A DNA stretch of 64,000 nt, from assembly GCA_902566315.1 (NCBI GenBank), contig CACFIL010000003.1, positions 20,654 through 84,653 of the forward strand, read 5' to 3'. Position 1 is the stretch's first letter. Every line of letters begins with the position of its first letter. The position numbers and the translations under genes were made by a program. Shown piece by piece: positions 49,360 through 59,867 of this stretch. The notes beneath the pieces are model-generated. The model ran no database searches. It was not told the DNA's origin and was given only the letters and a program-made list of their open reading frames with translations. This DNA is from an uncultured Pelagibacteraceae bacterium. GTDB taxonomy: Bacteria > Pseudomonadota > Alphaproteobacteria > Pelagibacterales > Pelagibacteraceae.

Positions 49360-51230
49360 TGCTAAATCAAATTGGAAATTATTCACTTTATATTGCATTA
49401 ATCTCGTCTATTTTGATAATCATTCAGTCTCCAATATTATTAAATCGAAATAATATAAATGTCAGTGGAAGAATTTTTTCACTAATTTCTATTCAATCAT
49501 TAATGATTATAATAAGTTTCATTGCTCTTATAATAGCTTTTATAGTTTCAGATTTTAGTAATGAGACAGTCTATAATAACTCTCATACTTCTAAACCCTT
49601 GTTCTATAAAATTTCAGGAACATGGGGAAACCATGAGGGAAGTTTACTTCTTTGGTTATTAGTATTATCAATTTTTTTATTAATTTTTACAATTACTTCG
49701 AAAAATCTTTCAAACAAATATAGAATTTTAACTTTATTTTTTCAGGAAATAATAATTTTAGGATTTTTGTTATTTATTCTTTTTACTTCCAATCCCTTTA
49801 TGAGTTTATTTCCAATTCCAAACGAGGGAACCGGTTTAAATCCAATACTTCAAGACCCTGCACTAGCAATTCACCCACCAATATTATACTTAGGATATGT
49901 TGGAGCATCTATTATTTTCTCTTCTTCTCTTGCAGCCTTAATATCAGGTTCTGTAAATAAAACTTGGGCTAAGCATATAAAGACTTGGGTACTAGTTTCA
50001 TGGATTTTTTTATCTATTGGAATTTTATTAGGATCTATTTGGGCTTATTACGAGTTAGGATGGGGAGGTTTTTGGTTTTGGGATCCAGTTGAAAATGTAT
50101 CCCTTATGCCATGGTTTTGTTTAACAGCTTTATTTCATACTGTTTTAATTTTAGAAAAAAGAGAAATGTTTCAGTCTTGGGCAGTAATTTTATCAATTAC
50201 AACTTTTTCATTAAGTATGAGTGGAACATTTCTCGTTAGATCTGGTATTTTAAATTCAATACATACTTTTGCAAATGACCCATCAAGAGGAGTTTTTATA
50301 CTTTGTTTTTTATTTATATTAATTACTTTATCTGTTTTTATTTATTTTTTTTATCAAAACAAAATCAAAAACGATTTCTCAAAAACTTATATTGTTAGTA
50401 AAGAAGCAGCAGTTCTTGTCAATAACTTGTTCATGATGTTTTTTTTATCAGTTGTCTTAATTGGTACAGTTTATCCAATATTTCTAGAGGTATTAAATAA
50501 TGATAAAATTTCAGTTGGTCCCCCTTTTTATCATAAATTAATTGTACCTTTTATGATCCCTTTTTTAATTTTTATGGCAATTGGACCAAATCTTAATTGG
50601 ATAAAAGATAAAATAAATAAAATTAATCTACAGCAACTTTTATTTTTCATTTTATCAATAATTGTTTCTTTTATTTTTTTAAAAAGAGTTGGAATTTCCT
50701 ATTTACTTTCACTCCCACTTTTTATAGCAAGCTTTTTTCTTTTCTTTATTACTATTAAAGATTTTTCAGTAAAAAAAACAAATTTATCACAAAAAATTTC
50801 TCATTTTGGTTTTAGTTTGTTTATTTTAAGTGTTTTAATTAATGGTGTTCTTGCTAAAGAATATTCATCTAATATGAAAGTTGGCGATGAAAGAAAATTT
50901 TTAAATAAAACAATCAAATTTGAAAGTCTAAAAATTAATGAAAATAAAAATTATCAATCTTTAGAAGCAAACTTTAAAATTACAGATAAAAATAATTCGA
51001 TTAATTTAAAACCAGAAGTTAGAGTTTATGATCAGCCACAGACAATAACCAGTGAAGCTGATATTAAATCAACACTATATTCAGATAATTTTTTAGTGTT
51101 TAATATATTAAAAAATGATGGATTTTATAATGTTAGATATCAAATAAAACCATTTATGATATGGATTTGGATATCAATAATATTAATTTCCTTTGGAGGG
51201 ATATTAAGCATTGTAAAAAAAAATGGTTAA
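49359..51230 (+). CDS. ccmF: Heme lyase CcmF
   Basis: GTWGNHEGSLLLWLLVLS...HPPILYLGYVGASIIFSSSLAALI...GWGGFWFWDPVENVSLMPW. Confidence 0.97.
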   Translation: MLNQIGNYSLYIALISSILIIIQSPILLNRNNINVSGRIFSLISIQSLMIIISFIALIIAFIVSDFSNETVYNNSHTSKPLFYKISGTWGNHEGSLLLWLLVLSIFLLIFTITSKNLSNKYRILTLFFQEIIILGFLLFILFTSNPFMSLFPIPNEGTGLNPILQDPALAIHPPILYLGYVGASIIFSSSLAALISGSVNKTWAKHIKTWVLVSWIFLSIGILLGSIWAYYELGWGGFWFWDPVENVSLMPWFCLTALFHTVLILEKREMFQSWAVILSITTFSLSMSGTFLVRSGILNSIHTFANDPSRGVFILCFLFILITLSVFIYFFYQNKIKNDFSKTYIVSKEAAVLVNNLFMMFFLSVVLIGTVYPIFLEVLNNDKISVGPPFYHKLIVPFMIPFLIFMAIGPNLNWIKDKINKINLQQLLFFILSIIVSFIFLKRVGISYLLSLPLFIASFFLFFITIKDFSVKKTNLSQKISHFGFSLFILSVLINGVLAKEYSSNMKVGDERKFLNKTIKFESLKINENKNYQSLEANFKITDKNNSINLKPEVRVYDQPQTITSEADIKSTLYSDNFLVFNILKNDGFYNVRYQIKPFMIWIWISIILISFGGILSIVKKNG

Positions 51231-51756
51231 AAATATTAAGCTAATCTCAGTAGTTTTTTTAGTTATTGTAAGTTTTTTTATTCTTCTTAAAGGCTTGAAT
51301 AAAACAAATAACTATTCCCCTAATTTAAACTCAAGTAGAATTGATTTTAACTTTAAGGCAAAGTTTCTTTACTCTGATGAAGAAACAACATTATATGAAT
51401 TGATAAATGATAAAGATTTTTCAATAATTAATATTTGGGCTTCATGGTGTCTACCATGTAGGGATGAGCATTCTTTTCTATTAAACCTCAAATCATTGGA
51501 CAAATTAAATATAATAGGAATTAATTATAAAGATAATGAGATTAATGCAAAAAAATTTATTAAAGAACTGGGTAACCCTTATTCTAAAATTGTAGTTGAC
51601 CCTTCTGGAGTTAATTCAATTGAGCTTGGAGCATATGGTGTACCCGAAACAATTCTTATAAATAACAATTCTAAAACTATTTTAAAAAAATATATAGGTC
51701 CACTAGATGATGAGAAATTTTCTGAACTTAAATTGATAATTAAAAATGAAAATTAA
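51223..51756 (+). CDS. ccmG: Thiol:disulfide interchange protein CcmG/DsbE
   Basis: IINIWASWCLPCRDEHSFL; YGVPETILI. Confidence 0.95.
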   Translation: MVKNIKLISVVFLVIVSFFILLKGLNKTNNYSPNLNSSRIDFNFKAKFLYSDEETTLYELINDKDFSIINIWASWCLPCRDEHSFLLNLKSLDKLNIIGINYKDNEINAKKFIKELGNPYSKIVVDPSGVNSIELGAYGVPETILINNNSKTILKKYIGPLDDEKFSELKLIIKNEN

Positions 51757-52108
51757 AATTTTGATATTTATAATAATTTGGTTTGTTAGCTTCCTTAATT
51801 TTTCTTATGCAGATAATTCTGAAAAGGTCGATCAAATTTCCAAAAATTTGAGATGTCTAATTTGTCAAGGTCAATCAGTTTACGATTCCCAATCGGATTT
51901 TGCTTTAAGTATGAAAATTTTAATACAAAATAAAATCGATGAAGGTAAGAATGATGAGCAGATTTATAATTTTCTTAAGAGTAAATATGGAGAGTGGATA
52001 GTGTATGATCCAGAAATTAACAAAAACACAGTTTTGCTTTGGGTATTACCTTTGATTTTGTTCATTTTTGGCGGTATTTTAATTCTTAGAAAAGTATCTA
52101 TAAAGTAG
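51746..52108 (+). CDS. ccmH: Cytochrome c maturation protein CcmH
   Basis: LRCLICQGQSVYDSQSDFALSMKILIQ...YGEWIVYDP. Confidence 0.96.
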   Translation: MKIKILIFIIIWFVSFLNFSYADNSEKVDQISKNLRCLICQGQSVYDSQSDFALSMKILIQNKIDEGKNDEQIYNFLKSKYGEWIVYDPEINKNTVLLWVLPLILFIFGGILILRKVSIK

Positions 52109-52122
52109 ATACAAATTTTTTT

Positions 52123-52623
52123 ATGCAAACCATATTAAAAATATTTTTAATTTATTTTTTGCTGGGATTTAACATATTAAAAGCAGATGGACATACCTCT
52201 AATGAAAATTGGAGTTTTTATACTGGAACTTTTGATTTTAGCGATGAGGGAAAAAAGTCAACTTTATTTGGTATACAGCATATTAATACTGGAAAAAATA
52301 AAGAAAGTTTTTTAGGAATTCTTCAACCAGTAACAGGCCTAATGGTGACTGCAGACAACGCAGCATATGTATATACAGGCTTTCAAATTTATAATGAGGG
52401 TCCTTTGAGATTTACACCAAGTTTTACGCCTGGGCTATATTCAGAAGGCGATGGTAAGGACTTAGGTCATGTTATAGAGTTTAAAACAGAGATACAAATT
52501 TCGTATGAATTTTCATCAAATAGCGAAATAGCTGTGTCTTATAATCATATATCTAATGCGAGCCTTGGAGATAAAAATCCTGGGGCAAATAGTTATATGT
52601 TTAATTATATAAAAAAATTTTAA
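52123..52623 (+). CDS. Acyloxyacyl hydrolase / PagL-like lipid A 3-O-deacylase family protein
   Basis: Signal peptide; SYNHISNASLGDKNPGANSYMFNYIKKF matches the PagL C-terminal His-Ser motif. Confidence 0.7.
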   Translation: MQTILKIFLIYFLLGFNILKADGHTSNENWSFYTGTFDFSDEGKKSTLFGIQHINTGKNKESFLGILQPVTGLMVTADNAAYVYTGFQIYNEGPLRFTPSFTPGLYSEGDGKDLGHVIEFKTEIQISYEFSSNSEIAVSYNHISNASLGDKNPGANSYMFNYIKKF

Positions 52624-52632
52624 TTTAATAAT

Positions 52633-53787
52633 ATGAATTTAAAAAATTGTCACAATTACGGTGATTTTAGAAAATTGGCTAAAAAAAAATTACCTTCTCC
52701 AATTTTTCATTACATAGACGGCGCGGCAGATGATGAGATAACGTATGCTAGAAATACTAGCGCTTTTGACGATGTTGATTTAGTTCCAAATGTTTTAAGG
52801 GGAGTTGAAAATGTTGATCTCTCAACAACAATTTTTGGAAAAAAATTGGATTTACCATTTTATTTATCACCTACAGCATTACAAAGACTTTTTCATTATG
52901 ATGGAGAAAGAGCAGTTGGAAAAGCAGCTAAAAAATTTAATACTATGTTTGGTGTTTCAGCTTTAGCTACTGTTAGTGTAGAAGAAATTTCTTCTATGAT
53001 TGACACACCTAAGATGTTCCAATTTTATTTTCATAAAGACAGAGGCCTTAACGACTCTTGTTTGGAGCGAGCGAAAGCAGCAAAATTTGATGTAATGGCT
53101 TTAACAGTGGATACTATTACGGGTGGAAACCGAGAGAGAGATTTAAGAACTGGTTTTACATCTCCACCAAAACTAACTTTATCAAGTTTATTTAGTTTTG
53201 CTACTAAGCCAATGTGGGGAATAAACTATCTAACAAAAGGTAAATTTGAATTACCTCATCTTCAAGATTTTGTTAAAGAAGGTACAAGTACTAACTCTTC
53301 GATTGGAAAGTATTTTTCTACCATGTTAGATCAATCTATGAATTGGAAAGATGCTGAAAATCTTTGTTCCAAATGGGGAGGTCATTTTGCACTTAAAGGC
53401 ATTATGAGTGTTGAGGACGCTAAAAGAGCAGTAGATATTGGATGTACAGGTATAATGGTTTCTAATCATGGAGGAAGACAACTCGACGGTTCTAGATCTC
53501 CATTTGATCAATTAGCAGAAATTGTTGATGCAGTTGGAGACAAACTTGATGTCATTTGTGAAGGAGGAATACATAGAGGAACTCATATGCTTAAAGCGTT
53601 ATCTATGGGTGCCAAAGCTTGCTCAGGTGGAAGACTTTATCTTTATGCCTTAGCAGCAGCAGGTCAAGCAGGTGTAGAGAGAGCACTAAATCAATATAAA
53701 ACTGAATTGCAACGTGATATGAAATTAATGGGTTGTACAAAAATTAGTGATCTAAATAGAGGTAATTTAAGATTTAGAGGACAATGA
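52633..53787 (+). CDS. FMN-dependent alpha-hydroxyacid dehydrogenase (LldD-like), copy 1
   Basis: FHYIDGAADDEITYARN...SNHGGRQLDGSRSPFDQL. Confidence 0.93.
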   Translation: MNLKNCHNYGDFRKLAKKKLPSPIFHYIDGAADDEITYARNTSAFDDVDLVPNVLRGVENVDLSTTIFGKKLDLPFYLSPTALQRLFHYDGERAVGKAAKKFNTMFGVSALATVSVEEISSMIDTPKMFQFYFHKDRGLNDSCLERAKAAKFDVMALTVDTITGGNRERDLRTGFTSPPKLTLSSLFSFATKPMWGINYLTKGKFELPHLQDFVKEGTSTNSSIGKYFSTMLDQSMNWKDAENLCSKWGGHFALKGIMSVEDAKRAVDIGCTGIMVSNHGGRQLDGSRSPFDQLAEIVDAVGDKLDVICEGGIHRGTHMLKALSMGAKACSGGRLYLYALAAAGQAGVERALNQYKTELQRDMKLMGCTKISDLNRGNLRFRGQ

Positions 53788-54935
53788 GTTTAAAAAATTG
53801 CTATAACTTTGATGACTTTAGAAAGTTAGCAAAGAAAAAACTTCCAGCACCTATATTCCATTATATAGATGGAGGAGCTGATGATGAAGTTACAATGAAT
53901 AGAAACACTGATTCATTTAATGACTGTGATTTAATTCCAAATATACTAAATAGCGTTGGTGAACCTGATTTAAAAACAGAGGTTTTTGGAACAAAGATGG
54001 ATATGCCAATTTTTTTGTCTCCTACAGCTATGCAAAGTTTATATCACCCGGACGGAGATAAAGCATCTGCTAGAGCTGCTGAAAAATTTGGAACGATTTA
54101 TAGTATGTCTACCATGGCATCTTTTTCGATTGAAGAAATTTCAAATCTTTCAAGTGGGCCAAAAATTTTCCAATTGTATATTCATAAGGATCAATCGATA
54201 ACTAATGACTTAATTGATAGATGTAAGAGAGCAAACTTTAACGGAATGTGTATTACAGTTGATACAATTGTTGCTGGAAATAGAGAAAGAGATCATAGAA
54301 CAGGTTTTACCACACCACCTAAATTCACCTTAGATAGTCTGATGAGTTTTGCGATGAGACCTCAGTGGGTGTTTAATTATTTTACGAATAAGAAATTTGA
54401 GTTAGCTAATCTCAAAGACAAAGTTGAGAAAGGTACTAATATTGCTCAATCTGTTATGGGATATATAAATGAACAATACGATCCTGCTATGAATTGGGAA
54501 GATGCAGAGTATTGTATAAAGAAATGGAACGGTCCTATTGCACTTAAAGGAGTTATGTCAGTTGAAGATGCTAAAAGAGCAATAGATATTGGATGCACCG
54601 CTATAATGATATCAAATCACGGTGGAAGACAACTTGATGGGTCAAGATCTCCATTTGATCAAGTAAAGGCTATCAAAGATGCTGTAGGAGACAAATTAGA
54701 GGTAATTTTAGATGGGGGAGTAAGAAGAGGAACGCATGTTCTAAAAGCATTAGCCGCGGGTGCGACAGCTTGTAGTTTTGGAAAAGCATTCTTGTTTAGT
54801 TTAGGTGCTGGCGGACAGCAAGGTGTCGAGAGATTATTACAAAATATGCATGATGAAATAAGACGAAATATGATTTTGATGGGATGTAAAAGTATAAATG
54901 ATCTAGACGAGTCAAAAATTATATATCGAAGATAA
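53784..54935 (+). CDS. FMN-dependent alpha-hydroxyacid dehydrogenase (LldD-like), copy 2
   Basis: FHYIDGGADDEVTMNRN...SNHGGRQLDGSRSPFDQV; tandem paralog of the preceding gene. Confidence 0.93.
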   Translation: MSLKNCYNFDDFRKLAKKKLPAPIFHYIDGGADDEVTMNRNTDSFNDCDLIPNILNSVGEPDLKTEVFGTKMDMPIFLSPTAMQSLYHPDGDKASARAAEKFGTIYSMSTMASFSIEEISNLSSGPKIFQLYIHKDQSITNDLIDRCKRANFNGMCITVDTIVAGNRERDHRTGFTTPPKFTLDSLMSFAMRPQWVFNYFTNKKFELANLKDKVEKGTNIAQSVMGYINEQYDPAMNWEDAEYCIKKWNGPIALKGVMSVEDAKRAIDIGCTAIMISNHGGRQLDGSRSPFDQVKAIKDAVGDKLEVILDGGVRRGTHVLKALAAGATACSFGKAFLFSLGAGGQQGVERLLQNMHDEIRRNMILMGCKSINDLDESKIIYRR

Positions 54936-54997
54936 AAAATTTTAATTAATAGACATAGTTAATCTTTTCAGTTAGTTTCCATGTTCAAAATAATTTT

Positions 54998-56164
54998 ATG
55001 AGACTAGCAAAGAATTTAGAAAATTTAGGAACCGAATCCGCTTTTAGTGTATTAGCCGAAGCAAAAGCATTAGAGGCTAAAGGCCACCCAATGATACACT
55101 TAGGTTTGGGACAACCAGATTTTAAAACTCCCAAACATGTAGTTGAAGCTGCAAAAAAGGCTTTGGATGATGGTCATCATGGATATGTTATGTCAAATGG
55201 AATTCCAGAATGTAGACAAGCTGTAACCAGATGGATTAAAAAACGTTATAATACTGACATAGATTTTGAGAGAATATTAATTATGCCAGGTGGAAAACCA
55301 ACAATGAGTTATGCAATTCAGTGTTATGGTGAACCTGGAGCAGAGATAATTCATCCAACACCCGCTTTCCCAATTTATGAGTCAATGATTAACTATACTG
55401 GTTCTACTCCAGTGCCATATGATTTAACTGAGGATAAAGATCTAAAATTTGATCCAGATAAAATATTGTCACTAATAACAGATAAAACTAGATTATTAAT
55501 TTTAATTAATCCAAATAACCCAACAGGAAGCTTTGTTGAAAAACCAGTCATAGATTATTTTGCCAAAGAATTGGAAAAACATCCACATGTTACGATCTTA
55601 AGTGATGAAATCTATAGCAGACAAATATTTGACTACAAAGAAATGCCATCGTTTTTTCATTATGAAAGTTTAAGAGACAGATTAATTGTATTAGAAGGTT
55701 GGAGTAAAGCATATTCAATGACTGGATGGAGATTAGGTTGGAGTTTTTGGCCAAAGGAACTAGTAGAGCATGTAAATAAATTATTAATCAACAGTGTATC
55801 TTGTGTAAATGCTGCAGCACAATTTGCTGGTATAGCAGCTTTAGATGGTCCAGATGACTCAATTAAAGATATGTTAGACAAGTTTACTTTAAGAAGAAAT
55901 TTAATTCACAAAGGTTTAAATGATTTACCAGGAATTGAATGCAGTCTTCCAGGTGGAGCTTTCTATGCATTTCCAAATGTAAAAGGCACTGGTATGACAG
56001 GTGCAGAATTTTGTAAAAAAGCAATGCATGAGGCAGGGGTTGCAATAGTTCCAGGAACTGCTTTTGGGAAGACTTGCCAAGATTATGTGAGATTTAGTTT
56101 TGCCGCATCTAGAGATAACATACAGCAAGCCTTAGAAAACATAGGCAAGATGCTTTCGAAATAG
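54998..56164 (+). CDS. PLP-dependent class I/II aminotransferase
   Basis: MIHLGLGQPDFKTPKHVVEAAKKALDDGHHGY...NPNNPTGSF...EGWSKAYSMTGWRLGW. Confidence 0.95.
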   Translation: MRLAKNLENLGTESAFSVLAEAKALEAKGHPMIHLGLGQPDFKTPKHVVEAAKKALDDGHHGYVMSNGIPECRQAVTRWIKKRYNTDIDFERILIMPGGKPTMSYAIQCYGEPGAEIIHPTPAFPIYESMINYTGSTPVPYDLTEDKDLKFDPDKILSLITDKTRLLILINPNNPTGSFVEKPVIDYFAKELEKHPHVTILSDEIYSRQIFDYKEMPSFFHYESLRDRLIVLEGWSKAYSMTGWRLGWSFWPKELVEHVNKLLINSVSCVNAAAQFAGIAALDGPDDSIKDMLDKFTLRRNLIHKGLNDLPGIECSLPGGAFYAFPNVKGTGMTGAEFCKKAMHEAGVAIVPGTAFGKTCQDYVRFSFAASRDNIQQALENIGKMLSK

Positions 56165-56201
56165 GCTGTATTTTTTATAGAATTTTCTATAATATTTAAT
56201 T

Positions 56202-57575
56202 ATGAACGAAATAGCTCAAACAGAATTAAAAAAAATCTTTAACGGTAGATTTTCGACATCAGAATCCACTAGAGCAAACTATGCTAGAGGTGAAGATACG
56301 TATGATCCAATTCTTTCAAAAGCTGTAGTATTTCCAGAAACAAATGAAGAAGTTTCTCAATTATTAAAGCTATGTAATGAGCATAAAATTCCAGTTGTTC
56401 CATTTGGTACAGGCACTTCTTTGGAAGGTCACGTTGTAGGAAATCAAAATGGTATTACTATTTCTCTTGAAAAAATGAATAAAGTTTTAAGCGTAAATGC
56501 TGAGGACTTTGATTGTAGAGTTCAAGCAAATGTAACAAGAAAGCAATTAAATGAATATTTAAGAGAGGATGGAGTATTTTTTCCAATTGATCCAGGTGCA
56601 GATGCAGCTCTTGGTGGAATGGCTGCCACCTCAGCTTCAGGAACAATGGCTGTTAAATATGGTACTATGAGAACTGTAATTTCAGGTCTCACAGTTGTTC
56701 TTCCCAATGGAGATATTATTAAAACAGGAGCTAGAACAAAAAAAACATCAGCAGGATACAATTTAACAAATTTATTCATTGGATCAGAGGGAACTTTAGG
56801 TATTATTACAGAAGTTCAATTAAGATTGTCCCCTATACCTGAGAGTATTATGAGTGCAGTTTGTTATTTTCCAGATTTAGACTCAGCAGTTAAAGCGTCT
56901 CAAGAAGTTATTCAGTATGGAGTTCCTATTGCAAGAATTGAAATGCTTAACAAAGATCAGATGGAAATTAGTATTAAATATTCAAAATTAGAAAACATAA
57001 AAGCATCACCAACATTATTTTTTGAATTCCATGGGAGTGAGGCTTCAAATAATGAAAATATTGGTATTGTAGAGGAAATTTCTAAAAGTAATGGTGGGAG
57101 TGATTTTCAATGGGCATCTTCTCCCGAGGAACAAAAAAAATTATGGAAAGCAAGACATGATGTTTATTACTCTGTTAAAGCTTTAGGAAACGACATGAAA
57201 GTTTATTCAACAGACGTTTGTGTTCCAATTTCAAGATTAGTCGAGTGTATATCTTGGGCAGAAAAAGAAGTACAAAAACTAGGTTTAACTGCTCCAATGG
57301 TAGGCCACGTAGGTGATGGAAATTTTCACTCTATTGTTCTTTATGACCCAGAGGATCAAGAAAAACAAAAAAAAATTCGACAATACAGTGATGATTTAAT
57401 AAACAAAGCACTTGAGCTTGAAGGAACAATCACTGGAGAACACGGTATAGGTCTTCAAAAGAAACATTATTTGCTTAGAGAACATCCAGACAATGTACCC
57501 GTTATGAAATCTATTAAAAGATCCTTAGATGTAAATAACATAATGAATCCCGGTAAAATTTTCGATTTAAATTAA
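56202..57575 (+). CDS. FAD-binding oxidase, GlcD/D-lactate dehydrogenase-like
   Basis: VPFGTGTSLEGHVVG...GMAATSASGTMAVKYGTMR...GHVGDGNFH...GEHGIGLQKK. Confidence 0.93.
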   Translation: MNEIAQTELKKIFNGRFSTSESTRANYARGEDTYDPILSKAVVFPETNEEVSQLLKLCNEHKIPVVPFGTGTSLEGHVVGNQNGITISLEKMNKVLSVNAEDFDCRVQANVTRKQLNEYLREDGVFFPIDPGADAALGGMAATSASGTMAVKYGTMRTVISGLTVVLPNGDIIKTGARTKKTSAGYNLTNLFIGSEGTLGIITEVQLRLSPIPESIMSAVCYFPDLDSAVKASQEVIQYGVPIARIEMLNKDQMEISIKYSKLENIKASPTLFFEFHGSEASNNENIGIVEEISKSNGGSDFQWASSPEEQKKLWKARHDVYYSVKALGNDMKVYSTDVCVPISRLVECISWAEKEVQKLGLTAPMVGHVGDGNFHSIVLYDPEDQEKQKKIRQYSDDLINKALELEGTITGEHGIGLQKKHYLLREHPDNVPVMKSIKRSLDVNNIMNPGKIFDLN

Positions 57576-57585
57576 TTACATATCT

Positions 57586-58539
57586 ATGAAAAAAATTTTG
57601 GTCACAAGAAGATTGCTAAGATCTTGTGAAGACAAAGCTAAAGAAATTTTTGATGCAAATTTGAATTTAAACGATGAACTATATTCTCAAAAAAAACTTG
57701 TTGAAATGAGCGATGGCTGTGATGGAATATTATCAGCACTAACTGACAAGCTAGATGCTGAAACAATTAAACAATTACCTGATAGTATAAAAATATTATC
57801 AAATTTTGCAGTTGGTTTTGGAAATATTGATTTGGATGCAGCTAGGAATAAAGGGATTGTAGTAACAAATACTCCTGATGTTTTAACAGATGCAACAGCT
57901 GAAATAGGAGTTCTCCTAATATTAGGTGCCTGCAGGAGAGCCTCGGAAGGTATTGAAAGAGCAAGAGAAGGAGGTTGGGTTTGGTCAGCAGATTTATTAA
58001 TAGGAAAACAATTAACTGGAACTAGATTGGGAATATTAGGAATGGGAAGAATTGGACAAAAGATTGCAAAAGTTGCTAAATCGCTGGGTATGGTTATTCA
58101 TTATCACAATAGATCAAAGCTAACTGAGGATAAGGAGCAGGGAGCAGTTTATCATGACAACCTAAAAGATTTGTTATCAGTTTCAGATGTATTGTCTGTT
58201 TGCTGTCCAGCATCGAAAGAGACAATTAACATGATTAATAAAGATACAATAGAATATTTGCCTAAAGGAGCAATTGTAACTAATGTTGCAAGGGGCGATA
58301 TAATAGAGGATGAGGCTATGGTAGATGCTCTTGATAGAAGAAAAGTTTATGCAGTTGGATTAGATGTCTACAAAAATGAGCCAAATTTAAACAAAGGTTA
58401 TTATAGGCATAAAAGCGCGTTTATTCTTCCACATTTAGGTAGTGCAACCAAGGAAACTAGAACAGCAATGGCTAATTTAGCAATAGACAACCTTGATGAA
58501 TTTTTTAAGACAGGAAGTTGTAAAAATAAAGTCAATTAA
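57586..58539 (+). CDS. D-2-hydroxyacid dehydrogenase (glyoxylate/hydroxypyruvate reductase-like)
   Basis: LGILGMGRIGQKIAKVAKSLGM...NVARGDIIEDEAMVDAL...PHLGSATKETR. Confidence 0.93.
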   Translation: MKKILVTRRLLRSCEDKAKEIFDANLNLNDELYSQKKLVEMSDGCDGILSALTDKLDAETIKQLPDSIKILSNFAVGFGNIDLDAARNKGIVVTNTPDVLTDATAEIGVLLILGACRRASEGIERAREGGWVWSADLLIGKQLTGTRLGILGMGRIGQKIAKVAKSLGMVIHYHNRSKLTEDKEQGAVYHDNLKDLLSVSDVLSVCCPASKETINMINKDTIEYLPKGAIVTNVARGDIIEDEAMVDALDRRKVYAVGLDVYKNEPNLNKGYYRHKSAFILPHLGSATKETRTAMANLAIDNLDEFFKTGSCKNKVN

Positions 58540-58643
58540 CAATCTCAAGTTGTATTTAACCTATTTGTCCTAATTTTTAAAATGACTCTAAGTTACATTT
58601 ATGTTTAATTATCATTAGTTAATTAACTAAAGAGGAGAAATAA

Positions 58644-59777
58644 ATGATTAAAGACAAAAAACTAATGAAGGTAAAAAAAACGCCTTCAAGACGTAAGTTC
58701 TTTAAAGCTGCTGCTGCAACAGGTGTTGCCGCTGTAGCTGCATCATCTTTGTCTGCTCCAGCTGTTGCCAAAGACAGAATTGAAGTATCAATGGTAGCAA
58801 CTTGGGGAAGAGATTTCCCAGGTCTAGGTACTGGTGCACAAAGATTTGCGCAAAGAATTGGTGATGTAAGTGATGGAAGAATTCAAGTTACTTACTACGC
58901 TGCTAACGAAAGAGTTAAGGCATTTGACTCATTTGATGAAGTTGCTTCAGGTAACTCTCAAATGTATCATGCTGCAGACTATTACTGGGTGAAAAAAGAT
59001 CCTGCTTGGGGTTACTTCACTGCAGTACCTTTCGGTTTCACTTACACAGAAATGAATGCTTGGATCAGATTTGCTGGTGGTCAACAATTATGGGATGAAT
59101 TAGCAGATAAATTTGGTCTAAAAAATTTCATGTGTGGTGATACAGGAGTTCAAATGGGTGGATGGTTTAACAAGAAAATCAGAAGTCCAAATGACTTTAA
59201 AGGTTTAAAAATGCGTATGCCTGGATTAGGTGGTCAAGTTATTGGTAAACTTGGAGGATCTCCAGTTTCACTTCCTGGTGGACAAATTTATGAAAACTTA
59301 GTGTCTGGTGCAATTGATGCAACAGAATGGGTTGGTCCATGGAATGATGAAGCAATGAAATTCCAAGAAGCAGCTAAATACTACTACTATCCTGGAATGC
59401 ACGAACCTGGTTCAATGTTAGCTTGTGGATGTAATAAATCTTGGTTTACAAGTTTATCAAAATCAGATCAGTTGTTAATCGAAGCTTGTGCGTCTACTGA
59501 GAACGACGTTATGATGTCAGAGTACAATGCTAAAAACGGAGCAGCATTAGCTAGATTGATAAACGACCATGGTGTTAAACTAGAGAAGTTTAGTGATAAA
59601 GTTTACGATGGTTTTGGAAAAGCAGCAGAGGAAGTTTTTGAGGAAACTAGAGCAAGTAGTGGTCTCGCTGAGAGAATCCACACAAGTTTCTTGAAAGCTA
59701 GAAAAGAAATTGGTGCTTGGACAAACCTATCAGACTCACCTTACATTCAGCAAAGAAACAGAGTGCTAGGAATGTAA
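58644..59777 (+). CDS. TRAP transporter substrate-binding protein DctP family (Tat-like signal)
   Basis: KTPSRRKFFKAAAATGVAAVAA; ANERVKAFDSFDEVASGNSQMYHAADYYW...GLKMRMPGLGGQVIGKLGGSPVSLPGGQIYENLVSGAIDATEWVGPWND. Confidence 0.95.
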   Translation: MIKDKKLMKVKKTPSRRKFFKAAAATGVAAVAASSLSAPAVAKDRIEVSMVATWGRDFPGLGTGAQRFAQRIGDVSDGRIQVTYYAANERVKAFDSFDEVASGNSQMYHAADYYWVKKDPAWGYFTAVPFGFTYTEMNAWIRFAGGQQLWDELADKFGLKNFMCGDTGVQMGGWFNKKIRSPNDFKGLKMRMPGLGGQVIGKLGGSPVSLPGGQIYENLVSGAIDATEWVGPWNDEAMKFQEAAKYYYYPGMHEPGSMLACGCNKSWFTSLSKSDQLLIEACASTENDVMMSEYNAKNGAALARLINDHGVKLEKFSDKVYDGFGKAAEEVFEETRASSGLAERIHTSFLKARKEIGAWTNLSDSPYIQQRNRVLGM

Positions 59778-59798
59778 TTACGTCTTTAATGTAATTAA

Positions 59799-59827
59799 AA
59801 GGGCCCTTAATTGGGCCCTTTTTTTTA
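59799..59827 (+). terminator. Rho-independent terminator/attenuator between dctP and dctQM
   Basis: aagggccc-ttaatt-gggccctt followed by tttttt. Confidence 0.9.
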
Positions 59828-59867
59828 GTTTCAATAAAAGTAAATTTTTAGTATTAAAAAAAAAACT

